Shown here: piece after piece, positions 1 to 5,037 of the stretch
How positions within the stretch are numbered: the stretch's first letter is position 1
Layout: the number at the start of each line of letters is the position of its first letter
Source of the DNA: Candidatus Coatesiibacteriota bacterium
Lineage (GTDB): Bacteria; B130-G9
Direction of reading: 5' to 3'
Assembly: GCA_016929465.1 (NCBI GenBank)
Contig: JAFGIT010000315.1
Coordinates: 1-5,450 of the forward strand
Length of the DNA: 5,450 nucleotides
Position numbers and translations under genes: made by a program
Notes under the pieces: generated by a model
Told to the model about the DNA's origin: nothing
What the model saw: only the letters and a program-made list of their open reading frames with translations
Databases searched by the model: none

Positions 1-27
1 CTGTCTAATAAGTCGAAACGTGTGGTT

Positions 28-130
28 GTAGGGGCGATTCACGAATCGCCCAATCTCTATTGATTTCCTTTCCAGATTGCCTTGAATATAGCGCTGACGC
101 CCTCAAGGGCGGTTCGTGAACCGCCCCTAT
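28..130. repeat. paired inverted palindromes, REP/BIME-like element
   Basis: Two 24-nt units lie in inverted orientation at 28-51 and 107-130. Each contains a near-perfect 20-nt palindrome (GGGCGATTC-AC-GAATCGCCC at 32-51, GGGCGGTTC-GT-GAACCGCCC at 107-126) with 9-bp arms and a 2-nt centre. The outer ends read GTAGGGG and CCCCTAT. With one unit reverse-complemented, the two differ at three positions; two of these are a paired A-T to G-C change that keeps the stem intact. The 55 bp between them is unremarkable. The layout matches bacterial interspersed mosaic elements made of two head-to-head REP units; the family name is an inference. Confidence 0.75.
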
Positions 131-179
131 AAGGCGGATTTCAACGAATCCGATTCGAATGATATTGGCCTGGCTGGGA

Positions 180-208
180 TTGACAATCTGTCGGGATTCT
201 GATAAAAT
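180..208 (+). promoter_or_regulatory. strong sigma-70-type promoter for the Nudix-methyltransferase-nucleotidyltransferase operon
   Basis: A perfect -35 hexamer TTGACA (180-185) is followed by a 17-nt spacer and a 5/6-match -10 hexamer TAAAAT (203-208). The predicted start point is near 215, giving a leader of about 275 nt before the TTG start at 491. It is the best housekeeping promoter match noticed in the window and is oriented toward the three-gene group. Confidence 0.65.
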
Positions 209-478
209 TATTGTGTGAACATGAAGCAAAAACCTCGCCAAGCCATTTATTGGACAGCCTCTAATCAGATTGAATCGCCTGGATTACCGACCCATGTGGT
301 CGGGATCTGTCGCAGACCGAGATACTCATGCACCGAATGATGACAATGTGATGCGGTTCCGGGTCAACGCAATCAAAGGCGGCGAAAGCTCGCGCGCAGT
401 CCATACCCATTCCCCGGCACTTGATTGCGACCACCCAATACGATTAGTATGTGTCGGTTGTCTGCTTGAATCCAATTT
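209..478 (+). other. long leader without a convincing gene
   Basis: About 270 bases separate the promoter from the ribosome binding site of the Nudix gene. An ATG at 221 opens a 39-codon frame ending in TGA at 338-340, but it has no Shine-Dalgarno sequence and a composition unlike a real small protein, so it is not called. A perfect 6-bp hairpin (CCGACC-CATGT-GGTCGG, 287-303) is present with no following T-run. No known riboswitch class was recognised. The region may be an untranslated leader, or it may contain a nearer promoter that was missed. Confidence 0.4.
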
Positions 479-485
479 GGAGGAG
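479..485 (+). promoter_or_regulatory. ribosome binding site fixing the TTG start at 491
   Basis: GGAGGAG lies 5 nt before TTG 491. This strong Shine-Dalgarno sequence supports the non-ATG start for the Nudix gene. Confidence 0.8.
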
Positions 486-490
486 CTATT

Positions 491-1168
491 TTGGCATCTG
501 AGCGCATTCTGGTTGTGCCGCGGAGCGTGTTGGCGGAGAAAGTCGCGGTCGAATGGGGGGAGAAATACACTGAATCCATCGGCCCTGTAGCGAAGATCCG
601 CTCCAAAAAGGCCCCCTGCAAGTTCGGGGGAAGGAAGGTGACGGAAGCGGCGCTCGAGGCGGCTGCGGCGGCGTTTCGGTTCGTGGACCGCGATAGCGCG
701 GAAAACGATCCATCGCTGAAGCAGATAATCCCGTACATGATCGTCAGGACAGACTCGGCGATCCTTCTATTGAAGCGGCTTCGGAAGCAATCCGAGCAGC
801 GGCTCTGGGACAAATACTCGATCGGTATCGGGGGCCATCTCAATCCGGCGGACGGCGAGACCGACTTCATGGATATTCTGGAATGCGGCATGGATCGGGA
901 ACTCAACGAAGAGCTGGAGATATTCTTCAGTTTCGAGCCGGAGATCGTGGGCTGCATCAATGACGACGATACCGACGTCGGAAGCGTCCACTTCGGCATC
1001 GTCTATCAGATACACCTGGAAGGTATCATCGTCGGTATCCGAGAGAAGACCAAGATGTCGGGTGAATTCGCGGACCTGAAGCGGCTGGCGGAGGTTCGGG
1101 ACAATATGGAGTCCTGGTCCCAAATCGTCTTCGACCATTTTCTCGCACCGCGAAGGCGAGGTCGATAG
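491..1168 (+). CDS. Nudix-family hydrolase / predicted MutT-type phosphoesterase
   Basis: This 225-residue cytoplasmic protein probably hydrolyses a nucleoside diphosphate-linked or similar phosphorylated metabolite; the substrate is unknown. A Nudix box lies at residues 122-144: Gly122, five residues, Asp128, seven residues, then Arg136-Glu137-Leu138-x-Glu140-Glu141. The metal-binding REUxEE core is intact, while the usual first Glu is Asp128 and the usual Gly is Glu143. It is preceded by the beta-strand and GGH segment around residues 111-118. The N-terminal part begins with an ILVVPRS segment that I associate with the COG4112-type predicted phosphoesterases; this is recall, not a search. 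The TTG start is supported by GGAGGAG 5 nt upstream. The gene ends 2 nt before the methyltransferase start, so the two are probably co-transcribed and translationally coupled. The basic C-terminal tail (PRRRGR) looks disordered. Confidence 0.85.
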   Translation: MASERILVVPRSVLAEKVAVEWGEKYTESIGPVAKIRSKKAPCKFGGRKVTEAALEAAAAAFRFVDRDSAENDPSLKQIIPYMIVRTDSAILLLKRLRKQSEQRLWDKYSIGIGGHLNPADGETDFMDILECGMDRELNEELEIFFSFEPEIVGCINDDDTDVGSVHFGIVYQIHLEGIIVGIREKTKMSGEFADLKRLAEVRDNMESWSQIVFDHFLAPRRRGR

Positions 1169-1170
1169 GC

Positions 1171-2364
1171 TTGCCGAGTTCGCCAGAGCAAACGGACTCG
1201 CTGCTCGAAGACGGGGCCTGCTGCGTATGCGGCGGCAGAGAGGGGGAGAAGGTCGTCGAGAAGTTGGATGTTGCCATAGGTTCGACCAAATCCAGCTTCG
1301 CTTTCATCAAATGTCCTTCCTGCGGTGTGCTCTACCTCGACCCAAAGCCAAAGGCTGAGAGCCTCGGTCTTCTCTATCCCGATGGAGACTATTACACGAG
1401 GGATTTCGATGCGCTTGCGAATGCGATATCCCATCAGCCGTCAGGCCTGAAGCGTCGGCTTCAGGAGCGGATCATGGGAGCTTATGAGTTCAAAGTTCAA
1501 AGTTCAAGGTTCAAGGCCGGAGGGAGTTCAAAGTTCAAGGTTCAAAGTTCAAAGTCGGAGAGAGTTCAAAGTTCAGAGTTCAAAGTTCAAAGTCCAGAGT
1601 CAGAGTGCCGAGACGCGGAAGGGTTTTGGGGGAGGTTGGTCGATGGAGTGGGGAGGCTTTCGGTTTATCCGATATTGGTTAGGCGGAGCGCCCTTCTCAA
1701 AATGCTTATACACCACCGCCGTTTCTTCCGCTTCGAGAGAAGACCAGCGCGAATCCTCGAGGTTGGCTTCGGGGTCGGCTTTCTACTGCATGCCCTGTCC
1801 CACCTCGACACCGAGCTATACGGAACCGAGATCTCGGAGAAGGCGTGCGATGCGGTCTCTGACCTACTCGGCGTCGATACATTCTGCGGGCATTTCTGGG
1901 ATGCCGGATACCAGGATGGACATTTCGACCTCGTCATATTCTCACACTCGCTGGAGCACCTGTCAGACCCGATGCGGGCCCTGAACGAAGCCCGCAGGAT
2001 AATCTCGCCGACCGGCGGCCTGCTCATAAGCGTCCCCAATCCCGATTGTCTTTCGGCAAGGCTCTTCAGGGAATATTGGACAGGTTACGATTTCCCGAGG
2101 CATCTCTTCCTCTTCGGACATGAGGCGATGTCCAAAATTGCTCAAAAGACTGGCTTTGAGCTGGCAGCGACACAATATCCGGTCGATTTCTCGGTTCACC
2201 ACTTCACCGAGTCAGCCAAGGCGAGATTCGGACGGAGCATCATCCCCGGCTGGCTTAGCAGGTCACTCCCCTTCGAACTACTATATCTGCCGATAAAGCT
2301 CGCGGGAAAGGCCGACGTTATGACGATGTACTTCCGCCCGTCGAGCCAGCCAATGCCCAAATAG
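1171..2364 (+). CDS. zinc-ribbon class I SAM-dependent methyltransferase with a repeat-encoded linker insert
   Basis: This 397-residue predicted cytoplasmic methyltransferase has an N-terminal zinc-ribbon with Cys17-x-x-Cys20 and Cys48-x-x-Cys51, followed by the FxxP-like LDPKP and YPDGDYY segments common in this architecture. The Methyltransf_23-like Rossmann domain runs from about residue 190 to 345. Motif I is ILEVGFGVG (195-203), the acidic SAM-ribose residue is probably Glu220, motif II/post-I is FDLVIFSHSLEHL (252-264), and GGLLISVPN (282-290) follows. Proteins of this layout are frequent in surface-polysaccharide and nucleotide-sugar clusters, which fits the following nucleotidyltransferase; the acceptor is unknown. 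Residues about 106-144, between the two domains, are encoded by a heptanucleotide repeat array and read as repeated VQSSKFK; this is probably a disordered linker foreign to the family. The TTG start lies 2 nt after the Nudix stop, with GAGG at 1158-1161. Confidence 0.88.
   Translation: MPSSPEQTDSLLEDGACCVCGGREGEKVVEKLDVAIGSTKSSFAFIKCPSCGVLYLDPKPKAESLGLLYPDGDYYTRDFDALANAISHQPSGLKRRLQERIMGAYEFKVQSSRFKAGGSSKFKVQSSKSERVQSSEFKVQSPESECRDAEGFWGRLVDGVGRLSVYPILVRRSALLKMLIHHRRFFRFERRPARILEVGFGVGFLLHALSHLDTELYGTEISEKACDAVSDLLGVDTFCGHFWDAGYQDGHFDLVIFSHSLEHLSDPMRALNEARRIISPTGGLLISVPNPDCLSARLFREYWTGYDFPRHLFLFGHEAMSKIAQKTGFELAATQYPVDFSVHHFTESAKARFGRSIIPGWLSRSLPFELLYLPIKLAGKADVMTMYFRPSSQPMPK
1488..1601 (+). 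repeat. intragenic GTTCAAA heptamer array in three 38-bp blocks
   Basis: Twelve heptamers close to GTTCAAA fall in three groups of four: 1488-1515, 1526-1553 and 1564-1591. Each group is followed by a 10-nt spacer, giving a 38-bp higher-order period. Spacers 1 and 2 (GCCGGAGGGA and GTCGGAGAGA) match at 8 of 10 positions; spacer 3 (1592-1601) is diverged. Heptamer variants are GTTCAAG and GTTCAGA. The whole array is 114 bp, exactly 38 codons, so its presence or absence is frame-neutral for the methyltransferase. A change of one heptamer or one 38-bp block would not be. Confidence 0.95.
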
Positions 2365-2366
2365 CC

Positions 2367-2404
2367 AACTTTGAACTTTGAACCTTGAACTTTGAACTAT
2401 GAAC
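2367..2404 (-). repeat. intergenic TTTGAAC heptamer array, inverted relative to the intragenic one
   Basis: Starting 2 nt after the methyltransferase stop, AAC is followed by five heptamers (TTTGAAC, TTTGAAC, CTTGAAC, TTTGAAC, TATGAAC) ending 5 nt before the ATG at 2410. It is the reverse complement of the repeat inside the upstream gene. Positions 2368-2398 are an exact 31-nt reverse complement of 1525-1555. The array fills the place where the ribosome binding site of the next gene would be expected. Confidence 0.95.
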
Positions 2405-2409
2405 CAACA

Positions 2410-3417
2410 ATGAAAGCAATGCTATTTTGTGCCGGCATAGGCTCTCGGCTTTCGCCGATTACGGATGATATCCCGAAGCCGATGGTCGAGTTCATGGGAA
2501 AGCCACTAATCGATTACACCCTATCCCTGGTCAAAGATTGGGGCGTGCGTGAGATTGCTGTCAACCTGCACCACCACCCGGAGTCGCTAGAGCGTCACCT
2601 GATCGAGGACTGGAGCAACACATTCAAAGTGCGCTTTTCGAGAGAGCGCGTTCTCCTGGGAACTGGTGGCGGACTGAAGGAGGTCGAGAAGTATCTGAAT
2701 GACGGCTCCTTCCTTACCGCTAACGGAGACTTTCTGCTTGATCCATTGCTAGATATTAGCAAAATACTCGAGATGCACTCTAATAACGCTGCAGGGGCTA
2801 CGCTCCTTCTCATCAAGGATGATTCCGGCAGGCACACGCCGATTCAGACTGACACGGAGGGGCGTCTTTCCTATCTCGGCGAGTTGTTAGGTGAATATGA
2901 GGCGAACGCCCCGAGATACTCCTTCTGTGGGCTGCTGATACTCGAGCCGGTTATCTTCGATTACTTGCCGAAGGGAAGGCCATATAGCGTGATAGCCGCG
3001 TGCATCGAGATGCTTAAGCAGGGGCACTTGGTTCAAGGGTATATGCTCGATGGGTATTGGCAGGAATTGGGCGAGACAGAGAGCTACCTAAAGGCTCATT
3101 TCGACCTGCTGAATAGGCAGAGTCCATATCGCTCAATTGTTGAGGATGAAGGCCGGTTCAGCTTCATTCAGGCGGAAAATGACCTCCGCCACCCGTGTTG
3201 CGTGGGTGCCAATATACACTCCGGAGCAGTCATCAGGCCACCGGTTGCGCTGGGTCTTTCCTGCTCCATCAGGGATGGTGGGGTGGTCGGGCCTTTCACG
3301 GTCATCGGGGAAAAAGCTGAGGTCGGTGGTGGGGCGGAATTGAGCCGCACGGTTTTGTGGGGCGGCGTGAGTGTGCCGCGGGGAATTCGGCTCGACGGTG
3401 AAATAGCCTATCGGTAG
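2410..3417 (+). CDS. sugar-1-phosphate nucleotidyltransferase (NDP-sugar pyrophosphorylase, mannose-1-phosphate guanylyltransferase-like)
   Basis: This 335-residue cytoplasmic enzyme is predicted to join a nucleoside triphosphate and a sugar-1-phosphate to give an NDP-sugar and pyrophosphate. The N-terminal NTP_transferase domain has the signature CAGIGSRLSPITDDIPKPM (residues 7-25), with Arg13 and Lys23 in the nucleotide and catalytic positions. GTGGG (84-88) matches the base-recognition loop, and NGD (105-107) carries the metal-binding Asp107. YWQELGETESYL (216-227) matches the sugar-binding/dimer segment. Residues about 264-335 look like a C-terminal left-handed beta-helix with hexapeptide-like repeats, as in COG1208 proteins; the sugar and base specificity cannot be read. 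ATG 2410 is chosen because the family signature starts at once. An in-frame TTG at 2392 lies inside the heptamer repeat. No Shine-Dalgarno sequence is visible. It is the last gene of the plus-strand group, 45 nt after the methyltransferase. Confidence 0.88.
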   Translation: MKAMLFCAGIGSRLSPITDDIPKPMVEFMGKPLIDYTLSLVKDWGVREIAVNLHHHPESLERHLIEDWSNTFKVRFSRERVLLGTGGGLKEVEKYLNDGSFLTANGDFLLDPLLDISKILEMHSNNAAGATLLLIKDDSGRHTPIQTDTEGRLSYLGELLGEYEANAPRYSFCGLLILEPVIFDYLPKGRPYSVIAACIEMLKQGHLVQGYMLDGYWQELGETESYLKAHFDLLNRQSPYRSIVEDEGRFSFIQAENDLRHPCCVGANIHSGAVIRPPVALGLSCSIRDGGVVGPFTVIGEKAEVGGGAELSRTVLWGGVSVPRGIRLDGEIAYR

Positions 3418-3428
3418 GGCATTCACGC

Positions 3429-3487
3429 CCCGGCGGCAGTTGGCTGGAGCCGGGAGAACGGGCGGATCCCGATGCGGCACCCGCCCG
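3429..3487. terminator. two G+C-rich hairpins between convergent genes
   Basis: CCCGGC (3429-3434) pairs with GCCGGG (3449-3454) across a 14-nt loop. CGGGCGG (3459-3465) pairs perfectly with CCGCCCG (3481-3487) across a 15-nt loop. They occupy the 97-bp gap between the convergent stop codons and could end transcription from both sides. Neither has a T-run, so they are not classical intrinsic terminators. Confidence 0.4.
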
Positions 3488-3514
3488 CCTGCTTGCTGGT
3501 TAGTTGGTTGTCAG

Positions 3515-3988
3515 CTACTCCACTAGCAAGAAATAATTGAAACTGACGTCTTCCTGCTTCATGTTCTGCCCCACCTCAACGACGGCCATGCCCAGCCAGT
3601 AAGTCCCCAGGGGCAGGGGGTGTGTGAGAGGAAAGACTATCTCTGCGACCGCCGTCGGTGGATAGTAGAAATTCAGAGGAATGAAAGCATTCCTGTAGTA
3701 GGGATAGTTGCCCTTCTTCCACGCATCCCAGTCCATCGACCACACCTGGCCATTGGTGTCGATCACGCCGATATAGACGTCGGCATTGAAGGGCCGCAAG
3801 TAGTCGTAGAGAGAGATGTAGATATACATGTGGTCGCCATTCTTGTACTCGTAGCTGCCCATCAGACCGCGGTCATGTGTGATCTCCCACCATAGGTTGT
3901 CATTCTGCTCAGCAAAGCCAATCGAGGCATATATCACGATTGCGAGCGTCAGGCCGATTGAGAGCCACAAAAGAGTGCTCCTGGACAT
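3515..3988 (-). CDS. small secreted beta-sandwich-like protein of unknown function
   Basis: This 157-residue protein has a clear signal peptide: a short basic start (Arg3), a hydrophobic core at residues 6-22 and a likely signal peptidase I site after Ala26 (GFA/EQ). The mature part of about 131 residues is rich in aromatic residues and alternating beta-type stretches, with no catalytic motif. VYIGVIDTNGQVW (71-83) and PLPLGTYWLGMAV (124-136) resemble segments of the truncated protein at 5153-5450, which suggests a shared domain. No cysteines, no membrane anchor and no sorting signal are seen. The ATG is supported by AGGGAGGAG 6 nt upstream. The gene follows pyrE on the same strand but has its own 438-bp upstream region with a candidate sigma-54 promoter and palindromes, so it is probably regulated separately. 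Its function is not recognised; an extracellular or periplasmic binding or structural role is possible. Confidence 0.82.
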   Translation of the reverse strand: MSRSTLLWLSIGLTLAIVIYASIGFAEQNDNLWWEITHDRGLMGSYEYKNGDHMYIYISLYDYLRPFNADVYIGVIDTNGQVWSMDWDAWKKGNYPYYRNAFIPLNFYYPPTAVAEIVFPLTHPLPLGTYWLGMAVVEVGQNMKQEDVSFNYFLLVE

Positions 3989-3994
3989 CTCGAA

Positions 3995-4003
3995 CTCCTC
4001 CCT
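3995..4003 (-). promoter_or_regulatory. ribosome binding site of the secreted-protein gene
   Basis: On the minus strand AGGGAGGAG lies 6 nt before ATG 3988. The near-complete Shine-Dalgarno match supports high translation and fixes the start. Confidence 0.85.
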
Positions 4004-4047
4004 GTCCTTAGGTTCGTTTTCTTCAACGTCGCTCCGGATCTTATTTA

Positions 4048-4063
4048 AGCAGGAAATGTGCCA
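4048..4063 (-). promoter_or_regulatory. candidate sigma-54 (-24/-12) promoter of the secreted-protein gene
   Basis: The minus strand reads TGGCACATTTCCTGCT. Against the sigma-54 consensus TGGCACG-N4-TTGCW only two defined positions differ, and the essential GG and GC dinucleotides are separated by exactly 10 nt. The predicted start point is near 4036, giving a leader of about 48 nt that contains the AGGGAGGAG ribosome binding site. No good sigma-70 promoter was seen in the same interval. Confidence 0.5.
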
Positions 4064-4101
4064 TAGACGGAGATTGATGTGGGAAGTCCGCGAAATGTGC
4101 C
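4053..4101 (-). repeat. 10-bp direct repeat overlapping the -24 element
   Basis: GAAATGTGCC occurs at 4053-4062 and 4092-4101, 39 bp apart. On the minus strand this is GGCACATTTC. The promoter-proximal copy forms the -24 part of the sigma-54-like element; the distal copy lacks the -12 GC. It could be a binding site or a partial duplication of the promoter. Confidence 0.6.
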
Positions 4102-4130
4102 TATTATGGGGATATTAGGGGATGGCCAGA

Positions 4131-4163
4131 TGAAAATCCCTTCTTCCGGCTGCAGCCGAAGGG
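4131..4163 (-). terminator. possible intrinsic terminator of pyrE
   Basis: On the minus strand CCCTTC (4158-4163) pairs with GAAGGG (4138-4143), with an inner GGC-TGCA-GCC stem. It is followed by ATTTTCA (4137-4131), a short T-rich stretch. It lies about 265 nt after the pyrE stop and upstream of the candidate promoter of the secreted-protein gene, so it would separate the two transcripts. The T-run is short and broken. Confidence 0.45.
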
Positions 4164-4182
4164 TGGATCAATATTGATCCAC
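4163..4182. promoter_or_regulatory. perfect 20-bp palindrome, operator-like site 1
   Basis: GTGGATCAATATTGATCCAC is fully self-complementary. It is centred about 136 bp upstream of the predicted sigma-54 start point. With the two sites at 4245 and 4280 it forms a family with the shared pattern TGGRTCAA/TTGAYCCA. Confidence 0.65.
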
Positions 4183-4244
4183 TCAGGAGACCTGCCCATA
4201 GCCTGGATCGACTGTACCTTCGACCTATAGGCCGATTTGACAGG

Positions 4245-4263
4245 TGGGTCAATTTTTGACCCA
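4245..4263. promoter_or_regulatory. palindrome, operator-like site 2
   Basis: TGGGTCAA (4245-4252) and TTGACCCA (4256-4263) are perfect 8-bp arms around TTT. Compared with site 1, the A-T pair at the fourth arm position is G-C on both sides, so the symmetry is kept by a paired change. It is centred about 218 bp upstream of the predicted sigma-54 start point. Confidence 0.6.
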
Positions 4264-4279
4264 TCCCCCATCAGCGAAT

Positions 4280-4297
4280 TGGATCAAAATCGATCCA
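4280..4297. promoter_or_regulatory. imperfect palindrome, operator-like site 3
   Basis: TGGATC (4280-4285) and GATCCA (4292-4297) are perfect 6-bp arms around AAAATC. The left half extends as TGGATCAA like site 1, while the right half is diverged at its inner bases. A further lone half-site TGGATC is at 4204-4209. Confidence 0.5.
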
Positions 4298-4426
4298 CTA
4301 CCCTATCTGAGAAGCTATAGGCCGCCGATTATGGTTTTCGGAACTCAACCTATGGGTCTCGGACGTTGCATCCATCAGAGGCCCTGTCGAATGAATTCTA
4401 TAGAGAATAGAGAGAGGTATTCGCCC

Positions 4427-4990
4427 TTAGCTGAGCTTCAACGAAGAGAGGGTGAAAATGGACCTGCAATCATACCCCTCGGTGACGAGCTTCTGAGCGC
4501 CTCCCCTCATCTTATCCACCACAGCGAAGACGGCCTTGACGTTCATGCCGAGGCTCTTCGCAGTACGGACAATCCTGAGTGTTGAGGAGCCAGTCGAAAG
4601 AACATCGTCAACGATGACCGCGGACGCGCCTCTTTCCACACAGCCCTCGACCAGGTTATCGGTGCCGAATTCGCTGAGGCTCTTGCGGACGATAAAGCCC
4701 TTAATCGGATGCTTGAAGGGCGGAAGATGCGATATAGCAACCATTGCTCCGATGATCGGATCGGCCCCCAAGGCGCCGCCTCCAGCGAGCGATACATCCA
4801 TCTCCTGCATCCAGTTGACGAAGGTGCCGGCAATCGCATAGAGCGAATCTGGCTCCAAGCACGCCCCCTTGATGTCGATATAGTTCTGACCGCGCGCCCC
4901 CGAAGACAGCACGAAGTCCTTATTGTGGATCTGAAGAGCTGCTATCTTTTGCCTCAGCTCCTCAATAGCCTTTTTGGTGATCGCTGGCAT
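4427..4990 (-). CDS. pyrE: orotate phosphoribosyltransferase, PyrE-like
   Basis: This 187-residue cytoplasmic type I phosphoribosyltransferase is predicted to convert orotate and PRPP to orotidine 5'-monophosphate in pyrimidine synthesis. The N-terminal orotate segment FVLSSGARGQNYIDIKG is at 26-42, and GGALGADPIIGA (71-82) matches the OPRT family loop. VRKSLSEFGTDNLVEG (101-116) is the mobile catalytic loop, and AVIVDDVLSTGSST (124-137) is the PRPP-binding signature with Asp128-Asp129. Length is near the lower end for PyrE. In the loop Arg102-Lys103 are kept, but by alignment with enterobacterial OPRT the positions of catalytic Lys103 and His105 are Ser106 and Phe108. GTP/xanthine-type transferases are less likely because of the orotate segment and the RK...GT...EG loop. 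The start is supported by GAAAGGA 6 nt upstream. No other pyrimidine gene is adjacent. Confidence 0.87.
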   Translation of the reverse strand: MPAITKKAIEELRQKIAALQIHNKDFVLSSGARGQNYIDIKGACLEPDSLYAIAGTFVNWMQEMDVSLAGGGALGADPIIGAMVAISHLPPFKHPIKGFIVRKSLSEFGTDNLVEGCVERGASAVIVDDVLSTGSSTLRIVRTAKSLGMNVKAVFAVVDKMRGGAQKLVTEGYDCRSIFTLSSLKLS

Positions 4991-4996
4991 TTGTTG

Positions 4997-5003
4997 TCCT
5001 TTC
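4997..5003 (-). promoter_or_regulatory. ribosome binding site of pyrE
   Basis: The minus strand has GAAAGGA 6 nt before ATG 4990, a moderate Shine-Dalgarno match that supports this start. Confidence 0.65.
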
Positions 5004-5037
5004 TTGGGGTCGAACGAGTCTCAACACGAATAGCATA

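Larger units (their letters stand above)
4225..4324 (+). repeat. 10-bp direct repeat CTATAGGCCG
   Basis: CTATAGGCCG occurs at 4225-4234 and at 4315-4324, 90 bp apart. Both copies are followed closely by GATT: the first copy reads CCGATT directly, the second has CCGCCGATT. Together they flank palindromes 2 and 3. This is probably a diverged local duplication; no function is assigned. Confidence 0.5.

Noticed and set aside
221-340. 39-codon small ORF right after the strong promoter
   Set aside because: It has no Shine-Dalgarno sequence, would have only about a 6-nt leader, and its composition shows no protein-like pattern.
415-430. Sigma-54-like CGGCAC...TTGC upstream of the Nudix gene
   Set aside because: The GG and GC are separated by 9 nt, not the 10 nt that sigma-54 needs.
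270-590. Plus-strand ORF of 106 codons overlapping the Nudix gene start
   Set aside because: It starts with TTG without a ribosome binding site, is cysteine- and arginine-rich, and overlaps the well-supported start at 491 in another frame.
1488-1601. CRISPR array
   Set aside because: Regular 38-bp spacing is suggestive, but the intervening 10-nt pieces are too short and similar to one another, the repeats are internally heptameric, and the array is in frame inside a gene.
1484-1984. Second-frame ORF inside the methyltransferase
   Set aside because: It is open only because the heptamer repeat has no stop in any plus frame; the rest is a shadow of the methyltransferase.
2392-2409. TTG 2392 as start of the nucleotidyltransferase
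   Set aside because: It lies within the heptamer repeat, adds six residues before the conserved MKAM start typical of the family, and has no ribosome binding site.
4391-4410. ATTCT-ATAG-AGAAT hairpin just after pyrE as terminator
   Set aside because: The 5-bp A+T-rich stem is too weak and there is no T-run; the structure at 4131-4163 is a better candidate.
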